Translations under genes and position numbers: made by a program
NCBI RefSeq assembly: GCF_023716665.1
Contig: NZ_CP071860.1
Location: forward strand, 1,364,001 to 1,428,000
Length of the DNA: 64,000 nt
Reading direction: 5' to 3'
Source of the DNA: Vibrio sp. SCSIO 43135
Lineage (GTDB): Bacteria; Pseudomonadota; Gammaproteobacteria; Enterobacterales; Vibrionaceae
Notes under the pieces: model-generated
What the model saw: only the letters and a program-made list of their open reading frames with translations
What the model was told of the DNA's origin: nothing
Database searches by the model: none
In this document: positions 8,265-17,550 of the stretch, one piece after another
Numbering within the stretch: the first letter of the stretch is position 1
Layout: each line of letters opens with the position of its first letter

Positions 8265-9308
8265 CTACCCGAGGCTCACCTCGACATCCGACTGCACTTG
8301 GCTCGAACAGGCGAGTACATACCCTTGAGCGATCTCTTCTTCGGTGAGAGTTTCAGTACTGCTGCTTACCACCTCACCTTTGTTCACCTTACACTTACAC
8401 GATCCACAGATACCACTTCGGCAAGCCGCAATAACCGGTACTCCGGCTTGCTCTAACGAATCAATCAAAGCACTGCCTTTGTCAGCCGCGAATTCAACGC
8501 CAAAATCAGGCACCACCACTTTCACACTCGATGAACCAGTATCGGCTGTCGAATCCATAATTTCTGACGCTTTAGGGGTAAAGCTTTCCTGGTAGAAATT
8601 AGCCATGTCAAAATCGATTTCAGTGAGGTAACGCTCAACATCCTGCATGAACCCAACTGGGCCACATAGGTACACTGTACGCTCTTGAATATCTGGGCTC
8701 AGTTTCAACAACCAGTTTTTATCTAATCGACCTTGTGGGCATTGTGTGTTGCTCGCGTCTTTAAGCAGCAACCTAAGATGAAAATTCTCATGCTCTGCTT
8801 CCAGCGCAAGTAACTCATGATAGTAGATGGTTTCTTCTCTACTGCGCGCCATATGAATAAAATCGATATCAATATTTTCATTGGTCGCAAGCCATTGCTG
8901 AGTCATCGCCATAACAGGCGTGATTCCGCAACCAGCACTCACCAATGTGACTCTATTCGATTTAGAAGGCAGGCAATCTACGCTATTAAAAGCCCCAGCC
9001 GGCTTTAGCACGTCCACTTCATCACCTTCATCGAAATGGTCAACCATGTAGTTGGAGACGAGTCCTCCTTCTACACGTTTGATGGTCAGCTTCAGTTGTT
9101 TTTCCCCCGGACGAGAGCTTATCGAATAGGCTCGATAGTCTAGTTTCTCGGGCATATTGACGCCTAAGGTGATGAATTGTCCCGGCTTGAAATCAAACCT
9201 GACATCGGAATTTCTACTGCTCAGCTCTAGGCTGACCGTATCGGGTGTTTCATACCACTTTCGGACACAGACAAGTTCTAGCGCTTCGTTGTCTAGCCAC
9301 GCTTGCAT
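8265..9308 (-). CDS. hcr: NADH oxidoreductase partner of hybrid cluster protein
   Basis: A 347-residue three-domain flavoprotein. The N-terminal FAD-binding ferredoxin-reductase domain has RAYSISSRPG (near 80) and PGQFITLG. The NAD-binding domain has VSAGCGITPVMAM and YLCGPVGFM. A C-terminal plant-type [2Fe-2S] ferredoxin domain has CRSGICGSCKCKV plus a distal Cys (VLACSSQ). It passes electrons from NADH to Hcp. It lies directly downstream of hcp on the same strand, as in enterics and other vibrios. A short terminator-like hairpin in the hcp-hcr gap may lower its expression relative to hcp. The AGAGG site upstream supports the ATG. Confidence 0.9.
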   Translation of the reverse strand: MQAWLDNEALELVCVRKWYETPDTVSLELSSRNSDVRFDFKPGQFITLGVNMPEKLDYRAYSISSRPGEKQLKLTIKRVEGGLVSNYMVDHFDEGDEVDVLKPAGAFNSVDCLPSKSNRVTLVSAGCGITPVMAMTQQWLATNENIDIDFIHMARSREETIYYHELLALEAEHENFHLRLLLKDASNTQCPQGRLDKNWLLKLSPDIQERTVYLCGPVGFMQDVERYLTEIDFDMANFYQESFTPKASEIMDSTADTGSSSVKVVVPDFGVEFAADKGSALIDSLEQAGVPVIAACRSGICGSCKCKVNKGEVVSSSTETLTEEEIAQGYVLACSSQVQSDVEVSLG

Positions 9309-9337
9309 AGTGCAAACCTCTCAATGATTCATGGAGA

Positions 9338-9361
9338 AAAGAGCCTCATGGGAGGCTCTTT
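9338..9361 (-). terminator. Intercistronic hairpin between hcp and hcr
   Basis: AAAGAGCCTC and GAGGCTCTTT form a perfect 10-bp stem with a 4-nt loop, followed in the minus direction by TTTTCTCC. It sits in the 64-bp gap between hcp and hcr. I read it as a partial terminator or attenuator that sets the hcp:hcr ratio. Confidence 0.55.
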
Positions 9362-9372
9362 ACTTTGGGGAG

Positions 9373-11040
9373 TTAAGCTACGGCTTCCAAAATAGTTGCT
9401 AAGTCTTGCTCTGGCGATGAAATCGCTCGCATATCGAACTGCTCTTGGATAATTTTCAGTAAGTTATCAGTCAAGAATGCTGGCGCAGTCGGACCGGTGT
9501 AAATACCTTTCACGCCTAGTGCGAATAGCGTCAGCAAGATTACGATCGCTTTTTGCTCAAACCAAGAAAGCACAAGAGTCAACGGCAGTTCGTTGATCCC
9601 GCAATCAAACTCCTTAGAGAGTGCCAACGCCAACTGAATCGCAGAATATGCATCGTTACATTGACCTACATCCAACAAGCGTGGAATGCCATTAATGTCG
9701 CCAAATTGGTTCTTGTTGAAGCGGAACTTACCACACGCAAGGGTGAGAATAAGCGTGTCCTCTGGTGCTTGAGCAGTAAAGTCGGTGTAGTAGCTGCGTT
9801 CTGACTTATCACCATCACAGCCTCCCACTAAGAAGAAGTGCTTGATATTGCCTTCCTTCACTTGGTCGATAACAGCCGGAGCCGCTTCCATCAGAGCATT
9901 ACGACCAAACCCTACCGTGATCATCTGCTCGATTTCATCGTGCTGGAATCCCGGCTGCGCTAGCGCACACTCAATCACTTGGCTGAAATCATCACCTTCA
10001 ACGTGAGCGACACCAGGCCAGCCAACGATACTGCGAGTGAACAGGCGATCAGCGTATTGGCCGACATTCGGGTTAAGCAAGCAGTTTGATGTCATCACAA
10101 TCGCACCTGGGAAGTTAGCAAATTCCTTCTGCTGGTTTTGCCACGCACTGCCGTAGTTACCCACTAGATGCGGATACTTCTTCAGTTCTGGATAGCCATG
10201 TGCTGGCAGCATCTCACCATTGGTGTAAACGTTTATGCCCTTACCTTCAGTTTGTTGCAGAATCTTCTCTAGATCGTGTAGGTCATGCCCTGAAACAAGA
10301 ATACAGTGCCCTTTTACCGTTTTTACATTCACTGCCGTCGGCTCTGGGTGGCCGAACGTGTCTGTTTCACCTTTATCCAGCATCTCCATCACTTTGTAGT
10401 TCATCAAGCCGATCTGCATTGAGGTATCGAGCAGTTGCTGTAGGTCTGTCGGGTCGGTCCCAAGCAATGCCATAATTTGGTGATATTCACCTTGAATCTG
10501 TTCGTCAGTTTGACCAAGAACACGAGCGTGTTCCATATAAGCTGCAGCACCTTTCAACCCATACAGGCAAAGTAAACGCAATCCGATGACATCTTCATGC
10601 TGCGACTCTTTACCACGGTTTACCGCCGCTTGAGGGGCAAGTGCAAGCAAAGCTTCTGGTTCAGTCGGCAGGTTAAACTGCGCAGCAGGTGATAACTCTG
10701 GAATTTCGAACCCAGTAACTAAAGCAGCTGCGCGTACTTTTTCTTCTAACTCAACCTTGTATTGATGTGACTTCTGAGCAAACTCGATAATGCGCTCAGG
10801 GTCGAAGTTAACGTTCGTCAGAGTGGCAAAGAAAGCTTGTGGTGCCCATTCATCTACTTCGCGTACAATCACACCACATGAACGGCCTAAATTGGCCCAG
10901 AAAGACACACCTTGTAAGGAGTGGACGAGAACGTCTTGTAGATCAGATACTTCTGACGTTTTACCGCACATACCTTGCGCAAAAGAACACCCCTTAACAG
11001 TCGGGGTTTGAATAGTTTGTTCACACTGAATACAGAACAT
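9373..11040 (-). CDS. hcp: Hybrid cluster protein (hydroxylamine reductase / NO reductase-type)
   Basis: A 555-residue hybrid-cluster protein. The start is ATG at 11040 (MFCIQCEQT), since Hcp proteins begin at this cysteine motif; a longer open frame upstream is spurious. The N-terminal spacing C3-x2-C6-x11-C18-x6-C25 is the class II pattern, expected to hold a [2Fe-2S] cluster as in enterobacteria, not the [4Fe-4S] of strict anaerobes. Downstream hybrid-cluster Cys/Glu/His regions are present (SNCLLNP, VGGCDGDKSERSYY, LACGKFRFN). Hcp reduces nitric oxide or hydroxylamine and is linked to protein S-nitrosylation during nitrate respiration. It is transcribed with hcr. I found no convincing NsrR or FNR site in the 259-bp upstream gap. 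Confidence 0.95.
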   Translation of the reverse strand: MFCIQCEQTIQTPTVKGCSFAQGMCGKTSEVSDLQDVLVHSLQGVSFWANLGRSCGVIVREVDEWAPQAFFATLTNVNFDPERIIEFAQKSHQYKVELEEKVRAAALVTGFEIPELSPAAQFNLPTEPEALLALAPQAAVNRGKESQHEDVIGLRLLCLYGLKGAAAYMEHARVLGQTDEQIQGEYHQIMALLGTDPTDLQQLLDTSMQIGLMNYKVMEMLDKGETDTFGHPEPTAVNVKTVKGHCILVSGHDLHDLEKILQQTEGKGINVYTNGEMLPAHGYPELKKYPHLVGNYGSAWQNQQKEFANFPGAIVMTSNCLLNPNVGQYADRLFTRSIVGWPGVAHVEGDDFSQVIECALAQPGFQHDEIEQMITVGFGRNALMEAAPAVIDQVKEGNIKHFFLVGGCDGDKSERSYYTDFTAQAPEDTLILTLACGKFRFNKNQFGDINGIPRLLDVGQCNDAYSAIQLALALSKEFDCGINELPLTLVLSWFEQKAIVILLTLFALGVKGIYTGPTAPAFLTDNLLKIIQEQFDMRAISSPEQDLATILEAVA

Positions 11041-11299
11041 ATTTGGGCTCCAATTATTATAGTAAGTACTTGGCTTACAATGATTATTTCTGAACCCTCT
11101 ATGGCATATTGCGTGCCAAAACATAACTCGCTGATTTTTAATGAAAAGACTATTTCCCACATTTTTACAAAGGTCAAATAGACCTACAAAAATCAGGGGA
11201 TAAAGCACATCATTATGTCTTTATGACTCACAATGAGTTGTTCATGTTTCATTCATATTGACTTTGTTAGCCTATACATAACGAAATGAGGTAAAGATT

Positions 11300-11512
11300 A
11301 TGAGTCGATTTTTTGTAGGTATCATTGCACTTGTCACTGGTATGTTTGCACTTATCTTCAGCTTGTTGATGGCTATTCCACTCGCAATTGCTGCGCTAAT
11401 CACTGGCAAACGTATTCAAAAACAAATGAAGCAACAAGGTTACGCTTCTCCGTTCGAGCAACCTCAACAAGCCAACGTCATTGAAGGCGAATGTGAAGAA
11501 GTGCGTAAGTAA
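11300..11512 (+). CDS. Small inner-membrane protein, unknown function
   Basis: A 70-residue protein with one long or two closely spaced hydrophobic helices (residues 4-37, VGIIALVTGMFALIFSLLMA onward), then a basic segment GKRIQKQMKQQ and an acidic tail ending GECEEVRK. GAGG lies 8 nt before the ATG, and a clear terminator follows, so it is a real single-gene unit. I do not recognise a named family. It is divergent from hcp and shares the 259-bp promoter region with it, which could hint at co-regulation. Confidence 0.7.
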   Translation: MSRFFVGIIALVTGMFALIFSLLMAIPLAIAALITGKRIQKQMKQQGYASPFEQPQQANVIEGECEEVRK

Positions 11513-11550
11513 CACCTTAGACTGCTCCTTAAGGTTCCCCCAAACCACTA

Positions 11551-11578
11551 AACGGCTGACGAGTTCAGCCGTTTTTTT
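11551..11578 (+). terminator. Rho-independent terminator
   Basis: AACGGCTGA (11551-11559) pairs with TCAGCCGTT (11565-11573) around a 5-nt loop, continuing into a run of T. It closes the small membrane protein gene. Confidence 0.88.
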
Positions 11579-11714
11579 CGTCTCTCGATACCACTGAAAA
11601 ACTACGCTTGACCGATATTTAATCGGATATAGGCTACCTTTCTATATATATGTTGCAGTTATTTGACAACTTTGTTATCAAACAAGAATGATAACAAATA
11701 AGGATGTACACACT

Positions 11715-12200
11715 ATGAGCAGTGGACAACGCGATATTACATTGCGATTTTTAGCGGAACCGGGAGACGTTAACTTCGGGGGTAAAGTACACGGCGGTGC
11801 CGTGATGAAGTGGATTGATTTAGCGGCCTACGCCTGTGCGGCGGGTTGGAGTGGTAAATACTGTATCACCGCCTATGCTGGCGGTATCCGATTTGTAGAA
11901 CCTATTTTTGTCGGCAACTTGGTCGAAGTCACCGGTAAGGTTATCTACACTGGTAGCTCTTCTATGCACATTGCGATTGATGTTCAAGCGAGTGATCCCA
12001 AAGAACTCAACAACCGCTTAACTACGCACTGTATCGTGATCATGGTTGCTGTCGATGGCAATGGAAAACCGACCAAAGTGCCAGAATGGATTCCAGAAAC
12101 AGACGAAGATATTCAACTTCGCGATTCAGCCGTACGCCTAATGAACATGCGTAAGGAAATCGGCGAAGAGATGGAAGCACATGTTAAGTATTTGAAGTAA
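11715..12200 (+). CDS. Acyl-CoA thioesterase (hotdog fold, YciA/Acot type)
   Basis: A 161-residue single hotdog domain. The family signature NFGGKVHGGAVMKWIDLAAY (about residues 16-35) contains the usual G-x-x-HGG-x-hmWhD-like helix with the catalytic acid in IDLAA; AGGIRFVEPIFVGNLVEV follows. It hydrolyses acyl-CoA to free acid and CoA. I prefer ATG at 11715 (MSSGQRD), which has AAGGA upstream; an in-frame ATG at 11688 lacks a ribosome site. It is a single gene followed by a terminator. Chain-length preference cannot be told from the sequence. Confidence 0.86.
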   Translation: MSSGQRDITLRFLAEPGDVNFGGKVHGGAVMKWIDLAAYACAAGWSGKYCITAYAGGIRFVEPIFVGNLVEVTGKVIYTGSSSMHIAIDVQASDPKELNNRLTTHCIVIMVAVDGNGKPTKVPEWIPETDEDIQLRDSAVRLMNMRKEIGEEMEAHVKYLK

Positions 12201-12292
12201 GCCGCTGCATTACCTAATACCAAAACCATACTTTGTAGCTACTAAAACACCTTTTTGCCCGATGTCTCATGTTGAGAGAACATACTAATATT

Positions 12293-12322
12293 TGGCCCAC
12301 CAACTTGGTGGGCCATTTTATT
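12293..12322 (+). terminator. Rho-independent terminator after the thioesterase gene
   Basis: TGGCCCACCA and TGGTGGGCCA form a perfect 10-bp stem with a 3-nt loop, followed by TTTTATT. Confidence 0.8.
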
Positions 12323-12377
12323 CAGACCGCAAGAGCCCGCTGATTAGATTTGAATTTCTTTTCGAAAGGACTCACAG

Positions 12378-14315
12378 ATGACATTTAGAAACGATCTAAA
12401 CAGCCTCCGCGCGATAGCCGTTATCGCTGTTGTACTGTTTCACTTCAATGCACCCGTTCTTTCAGGTGGGTTTGCTGGTGTTGATGTCTTTTTTGTTATC
12501 TCTGGCTACTTGATGACCAGCATTATCGTTACCGCATACCAATCAGAACGATTTTCATTGCTGGGATTTTATCACTCTCGAGCCCTAAGAATTATTCCAG
12601 CCCTAGCCGTACTTTGCATATTCCTGATGATTTATGGCTGGTTCATGTTGATTCCCGTTGAATACCGCGACCTAGGAAAAAACGCTTTTAATAGCCTTCT
12701 GTTTACCTCTAATTTTACTTACTGGCGTAACTCGGGGTATTTCGACCCTGGCTCACAATACAACGCATTACTTCATACTTGGTCTTTATCTGTCGAATGG
12801 CAATTCTACGTTATATACCCAATCATTGTTGTCTTGGCTCTGCGTTTCCTATCCATCAAAACCTTTAAATGGTTTCTAGTTTTTGCTGCTATTTCAAGCT
12901 TCGCCTTGAGTGTTGTCGCTTCTGCAAAGTGGCCAACACCTAGCTATTTTTTATTGCCCACTCGCGCATGGGAAATGCTAGCGGGGGGTATTGTTTTCCT
13001 CTTCCCAATTGCACTCTCAAAGTACAAGCAGCACAGCTTGTTTTATGTAGGTCTGTGTATGATAGCTGCCAGCTATCTGCTAGTAGGTAAAGAGACTCTA
13101 TGGCCTTCCTACTTCACTCTACTTCCTGTAATCGGGACGGCACTGGTTATCGCGGCGAATATCCAAAACAACTGGTTTTCAAACAATCGATTGTTCCAAA
13201 ACCTTGGGCTTTGCTCTTACTCTATTTACCTATGGCATTGGTCAATCGCAGTACTACTCAAAGAACATGTCTCTACAACTTGGTATATACCCGTCGGTAT
13301 TGTTTTATCTGTGCTACTAGGGTTCATGAGCTATACCTTGGTAGAAAGTAGGTTTAGAAAACACCAAGATCTCAAATGGACGCGACAATTATTTTCCAAA
13401 CCGACCTTCATATTTAGCACAGCCCTTGTTCTCTGCTTTGTTGTATGGGATCAAAAAGGCATAACAACAGATATCCGTGTCGTTTCTACTAGTGCTCAAA
13501 GCCAGTTCCTTAATCGCTATGCCTCGCATGATTATCGAGAGAAGATATATCTTTCCTACAGTCACGAATGCAATTTCTTCGACTACAAAAGCACTCCAAA
13601 CAGAGTCAGAACATCATTGGCCAGCTACTGCACGGATTTTAGCGACCGAAAAGTCAACGTTCTACTTTGGGGAGATTCTCATGCTCAGGCTATATCATAC
13701 GGTTTGAGACACATACCGAGTGACCTAAACCTATTGCAAATAGCCACTTCTTCTTGCCGACCGAGCCTAAATGCAGCTGCAAACTCTGCATTAAAAGGAA
13801 CTAAATTCGCAGCGTGTAAAGCCTCGAATCAATTTGCTCTTAATTTCATAAAGCGATATCAACCAGAAGTCGTGGTATTAGCACAGGCCAACTTTCACGA
13901 ACAAAGTGATTTCACTCAACTGGCAAAAGCGATTAAAGCTCTAGGGGTACAAGAGGTCGTGCTGGTTGGCCCTACGCCCCAATGGCGCCCTAGCCTGCCT
14001 AGAATACTTGCAAAAGGCGAGTATTTTGACCGTTCAACGGTACATATCCCTTACGAAACTTTGGCGAGTGATATCGAAGCAACAAATCTGGCTCTCAGTG
14101 TGCGTTACCAAACAGATAAGGAGTTGCACTATTTATCTCTGATCGACTCTCTGTGCGACAAACAGACCGGCTGCTTAGCCAAAATCGATACTGAGAATAC
14201 ACCTATCGTTTGGGATTACGGTCATTTGTCCCTTAAGGGCTCTCAGTATGTTTCATCTGAGCTCTTGTTACCGTTTATCTCTTCTCTTCCAACACGGGTA
14301 GATAATTCATCCTGA
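12378..14315 (+). CDS. Membrane acyltransferase 3 with C-terminal SGNH domain (OafA/YrhL type)
   Basis: A 645-residue protein. Residues about 1-350 are the acyltransferase-3 domain: it opens with RNDLNSLRAIAVIAVVLFHF (active-site His region), DVFFVISGYL, and HTWSLSVEWQFY, with about 10 membrane helices. Residues about 400-640 form a periplasmic SGNH hydrolase-like domain: the Ser block is LLWGDSHA and the catalytic Asp/His block is WDYGHLS. Such fusions transfer acetyl or other acyl groups to surface polysaccharide, LPS O-antigen or peptidoglycan. GAAAGGA precedes the ATG. It stands alone with no glycan genes beside it, so its acceptor is unknown. Confidence 0.9.
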   Translation: MTFRNDLNSLRAIAVIAVVLFHFNAPVLSGGFAGVDVFFVISGYLMTSIIVTAYQSERFSLLGFYHSRALRIIPALAVLCIFLMIYGWFMLIPVEYRDLGKNAFNSLLFTSNFTYWRNSGYFDPGSQYNALLHTWSLSVEWQFYVIYPIIVVLALRFLSIKTFKWFLVFAAISSFALSVVASAKWPTPSYFLLPTRAWEMLAGGIVFLFPIALSKYKQHSLFYVGLCMIAASYLLVGKETLWPSYFTLLPVIGTALVIAANIQNNWFSNNRLFQNLGLCSYSIYLWHWSIAVLLKEHVSTTWYIPVGIVLSVLLGFMSYTLVESRFRKHQDLKWTRQLFSKPTFIFSTALVLCFVVWDQKGITTDIRVVSTSAQSQFLNRYASHDYREKIYLSYSHECNFFDYKSTPNRVRTSLASYCTDFSDRKVNVLLWGDSHAQAISYGLRHIPSDLNLLQIATSSCRPSLNAAANSALKGTKFAACKASNQFALNFIKRYQPEVVVLAQANFHEQSDFTQLAKAIKALGVQEVVLVGPTPQWRPSLPRILAKGEYFDRSTVHIPYETLASDIEATNLALSVRYQTDKELHYLSLIDSLCDKQTGCLAKIDTENTPIVWDYGHLSLKGSQYVSSELLLPFISSLPTRVDNSS

Positions 14316-14435
14316 CGCTACACGGCAGCGATTGTCATTTTTCTTTCATCTTCATTTGCTTTAATTCGGCACACCAACGTGGACTTGCCACGTTTAGCGG
14401 ATAAGAGCCTTCAAAGAAAGAGAAAGGAGATCAGT

Positions 14436-14681
14436 TTGGGTCTGGAAAAAACCACCTTAAGTGAAGCCACGATTAACAATTTAAAAGCAGTAGAGTATCA
14501 GTGGGTGCGCACTATGTATGTTGAAGGTTATAACGATAGTGAGATCAATCACTATATCCGTACCTGTTTTGGTGGAGACGATACGTTCGCGGATCTATTC
14601 CGTAAGGTAGCCCTGCAGCAAGAAAGTATCTATGTATTACTTCAGTATCTTGGCGTTGCACCCTCTAGCCGAGAGTTCTAA
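14436..14681 (+). CDS. Small conserved-looking hypothetical protein
   Basis: An 81-residue soluble, mostly helical protein. The open frame extends upstream to a GTG at 14379, but AGGAG at 14425-14429 lies 6 nt before a TTG at 14436, so I take the TTG start (MGLEKTTLSEATINN). It contains EYQWVRTMYVEGYND and ends QYLGVAPSSREF. No motif I recognise. It lies between the acyltransferase and the maltose operon and is not obviously co-transcribed with either. Confidence 0.55.
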   Translation: MGLEKTTLSEATINNLKAVEYQWVRTMYVEGYNDSEINHYIRTCFGGDDTFADLFRKVALQQESIYVLLQYLGVAPSSREF

Positions 14682-15030
14682 CCCGTTATTTCCCCTGCCA
14701 ATTTTATATAAACCTCGCAGTTTTATGTAACAGAGATGTCGGTTGCATATTCCTTTCAACACCTCGTCGCACAGCCATTTTTACCCACTATGCTGTTTTA
14801 CCGCACGGCTTATACTGAACAGCGTTACCTAACAGACATAAAAAAACCCAAGCTAAGCTCGGGTTTTGGTTACAAAAACTGTTAGTAGTGGAAATTAGTA
14901 AGGAATCTAGCTAACAGCCAGCTATGCGTAACGCCAGATCTGCACTCACGCTTAACGAGTCGGCGGCCAAACCAAAAGTGTTAAGCTGAGAACAAAATGG
15001 GGCGACCTTTACGGTCGCCCCTTATCGTTA
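14682..15030. other. Intergenic gap with two hairpins
   Basis: No gene seen in this 349-bp stretch. It holds an imperfect hairpin at 14845-14865 (AACCCAAGCT against AGCTCGGGTT) with A- and T-runs on its two sides, suitable as a terminator for the small upstream gene, and the mal operon terminator at 14999-15021. The sequence between them shows nothing I can identify. Confidence 0.5.
14999..15021 (-). terminator. Terminator of the malEFG operon
   Basis: GGGGCGACC and GGTCGCCCC form a perfect 9-bp GC-rich stem with a 5-nt loop, followed in the minus direction by ATTTTGTTCT. It lies 10 bp after the malG stop codon. Confidence 0.82.
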
Positions 15031-15921
15031 TTATCCTTTCACACCGCCGGCGGTAAGTCCTCCGACAAGCCAACGCTGCGCAAGTAAAAATACGATAGTG
15101 ATAGGTAGTGCAGACAATACTGCTGCAGCTGCGAAATCACCCCATAGATAGTTCTGAGGGTAGAGGTACTGCTGCATACCAACCGCTAATGTATATGAGT
15201 TTACATCAGAAAGTAGTAAAGATGCTACAGGAACCTCGCCCACTACCATGATAAATGACAAGATAAACACTACTGCTAAAATAGGCACTGAAAGTGGTAG
15301 CAGTACTAATCTAAACGCCTGCCACGGTGTCGCACCATCCAGTGCAGCTGCTTCTTCTAGCGAATTATCAATCGTTTCAAAGTAACCTTTAATCGTCCAT
15401 ACGTGTAGAGCGATACCACCCAAGTACGAAAAGATTAGGCCGCCGTGAGTGTTCAAACCTAGGAACGGAATGTATTGGCCTAACTTGTCAAACAACGCAT
15501 AAATCGCCACCAAAGCCAACACTGCAGGGAACATCTGGAAGATCATCATCGCTTTTAAGATGGTGTTCTTACCCTTGAAGCGCATACGTGCAAACGCGTA
15601 AGCCGATGTCGTAGAAAGCGCCACAATCAGAATCGATGAGATACCCGCAACTTTCACTGAGTTCCACAGCCAAGTCAGAACAGGGAACGGTGGTGGTGTT
15701 ACCGAACCATCAGCATTAGTGACCGAAATGCCCAATGCCAGTTTCCAGTGATCCAATGATGGGTTCTCTGGGATGATGCTACCCGTAGCGAAGTTACCTT
15801 CACGAAACGAGATCGCAATGATCATCAATAGTGGGAAGATAATCAGCGCTAGGAACGCCCACATTGCGATGTGAGTAGCCCAAACACGGTATTTTAATGA
15901 CTTACCTTGTACCATTGCCAT
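15031..15921 (-). CDS. malG: Maltose/maltodextrin ABC transporter permease MalG
   Basis: A 296-residue inner-membrane permease with six hydrophobic segments, matching MalG length. The EAA loop that docks on MalK is clear: EEAAALDGATPWQAFRLVLLPL near 195-215. The C-terminus ends GGLTAGGVKG, very like enterobacterial MalG, which reaches into the transporter. AAGGAGA precedes the ATG, 11 bp after malF. With MalF it forms the translocation path; MalE delivers maltodextrins and MalK supplies ATP hydrolysis. Confidence 0.96.
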   Translation of the reverse strand: MAMVQGKSLKYRVWATHIAMWAFLALIIFPLLMIIAISFREGNFATGSIIPENPSLDHWKLALGISVTNADGSVTPPPFPVLTWLWNSVKVAGISSILIVALSTTSAYAFARMRFKGKNTILKAMMIFQMFPAVLALVAIYALFDKLGQYIPFLGLNTHGGLIFSYLGGIALHVWTIKGYFETIDNSLEEAAALDGATPWQAFRLVLLPLSVPILAVVFILSFIMVVGEVPVASLLLSDVNSYTLAVGMQQYLYPQNYLWGDFAAAAVLSALPITIVFLLAQRWLVGGLTAGGVKG

Positions 15922-15932
15922 GTTATGTCTCC

Positions 15933-17507
15933 TTAATCCTGAGCTACTTTAGTCACGCGTAAGTTGAGTAGTGCGAGAGCGCCAACCAATAGGAAGATAA
16001 GCGTTGCAACTGCACTTGCTAGACCGAAGTCTTGACCACCTGCACCTTCGAATGCAATACGGTAGGTGTAGTTAACCAGTAAGTCTGTGTAACCAGCAGG
16101 CTCAGACGTACCAATCATATTCGGACCACCTTGAGTCAATAGCTGAATAAGCACAAAGTTATTGAAGTTAAACGCGAAACTAGCAATCAATAGCGGTGTT
16201 AGCGGTTTTATCATCAATGGCATAGTGATCTTGCGGAAGTTATCAATGAAGTTTGCACCATCGATAGCCGACGCTTCGTATAAATCTTCTGGGATAGCTT
16301 TCAATAGGCCCATACATAAAATCATCATGTATGGGAAACCTAACCACGTATTAACGATGATGATCATTAACTTGGCAAGGAATGGGTCTGAGAACCACGC
16401 TGGGCTAATGCCAAACAGGCCTTCAAGTACCATGTTGACTTCACCAAAGCTTTGGTTGAACAAACCTTTGAAAATAAGAATCGAGATGAACGCTGGAACG
16501 GCGTAAGGCAGGATCAGCAGTACGCGATATACAGCACGGCCTTTCAGCTCCTCCCACTGAACCACACTCGCAAGGACTAGACCGATAATCACGGTTAATG
16601 CCACGCTGATTGCCGAGAACAGTAGTGTCCAGAAGAAGATACTGATGAATGGTTCTTTAATACCATCGTCTTTCCAAACTCGTTCAAAGTTGTGAGTACC
16701 GATACCCACGACGAAGCCTGGAGAAACAGTAGAGCCGACGAACTGTCCATTCTCATCTACAGGCTGGTAGAAACCTTTGTCTAGGTTTGGACGTAGCGTC
16801 TCGCCTGTTTCATTGTTCAGTAGCGATTCACCGTCTTCCTGAAGAGTGTACAGAGGAACGACCGCAGCAAACTTACGCAAACCACTCATACGAATTTCTT
16901 CGCCTGATGGCATGTTGAGATCAAGCGTATTCAGGTTAGAGCGATTTTGGATGATGGTTTTGATTTTTTCTTTATCGCCTGCAACAGAGTCTACTGGAGT
17001 GAGTTCCATTTCCGCCGACGCAATCGATGCCAAATTAAACGTGTCTGTTGCTAACAGTGTCTCGCCAGACTTAACGGCAATTCTGTGGCCATCTTCTGTT
17101 TTATAGAGTGTAAACGGGTAGCTATCACCACTTTGATAAGTGCGATCCATCAGTACCGACTGAGCGCGCTCAAAAGAAAGTTGGTTTTTAGCGCTGTAGT
17201 TAGTGAATGCAAGACCAATGGTGTACGCAAGTGGGAAAAGGATGAACAAAATCATGCCCGCAATACCTGGGTAGATATAGCGATGTGCGTAGGTCTTTTT
17301 ACTGCCGAAAATATAGAGGGCCAGTGCCGTAAGAATAACGGTAAGCAGCGCAAACGCCATCTCACCGCGAGAATACATCAGAATGGTCGCATAACCATTA
17401 ATGATTCCCACTGAACCTAAAAGAGCCCATTTAATGAATACACTCTTGCTTGCCGGTAAATTCGTTGTTGGTGATGTCATTGCATCGGTACCTTGAATTG
17501 ACTGCAT
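15933..17507 (-). CDS. malF: Maltose/maltodextrin ABC transporter permease MalF
   Basis: A 524-residue permease. Three N-terminal membrane helices are followed by a large periplasmic P2 domain (about residues 110-290), as in MalF, which contacts MalE. The C-terminal permease core has the EAA loop (LYEASAIDGANFIDNFRKITMP, near 410). I kept the start at 17507 (MQSIQGTDAM); a second ATG nine codons in is possible since the ribosome site (AGCAGG) is weak. It is separated from malE by an 84-bp gap holding a strong hairpin. Confidence 0.96.
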   Translation of the reverse strand: MQSIQGTDAMTSPTTNLPASKSVFIKWALLGSVGIINGYATILMYSRGEMAFALLTVILTALALYIFGSKKTYAHRYIYPGIAGMILFILFPLAYTIGLAFTNYSAKNQLSFERAQSVLMDRTYQSGDSYPFTLYKTEDGHRIAVKSGETLLATDTFNLASIASAEMELTPVDSVAGDKEKIKTIIQNRSNLNTLDLNMPSGEEIRMSGLRKFAAVVPLYTLQEDGESLLNNETGETLRPNLDKGFYQPVDENGQFVGSTVSPGFVVGIGTHNFERVWKDDGIKEPFISIFFWTLLFSAISVALTVIIGLVLASVVQWEELKGRAVYRVLLILPYAVPAFISILIFKGLFNQSFGEVNMVLEGLFGISPAWFSDPFLAKLMIIIVNTWLGFPYMMILCMGLLKAIPEDLYEASAIDGANFIDNFRKITMPLMIKPLTPLLIASFAFNFNNFVLIQLLTQGGPNMIGTSEPAGYTDLLVNYTYRIAFEGAGGQDFGLASAVATLIFLLVGALALLNLRVTKVAQD

Positions 17508-17550
17508 AGAGGAACCTGCTAGCGATAAATATAGAATAAAAAATGAAATG

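Noticed and set aside
11155..11185. FNR- or NsrR-like site upstream of hcp
   Set aside because: Best FNR match on the minus strand (TTGAC, four bases, GTAAA) is only 7 of 10, and no NsrR palindrome was found; too weak to annotate.
9373..11208. Longer hcp frame starting at 11208
   Set aside because: Hcp proteins start at the CxxC motif, and the extra 56 residues have no similarity to the family.
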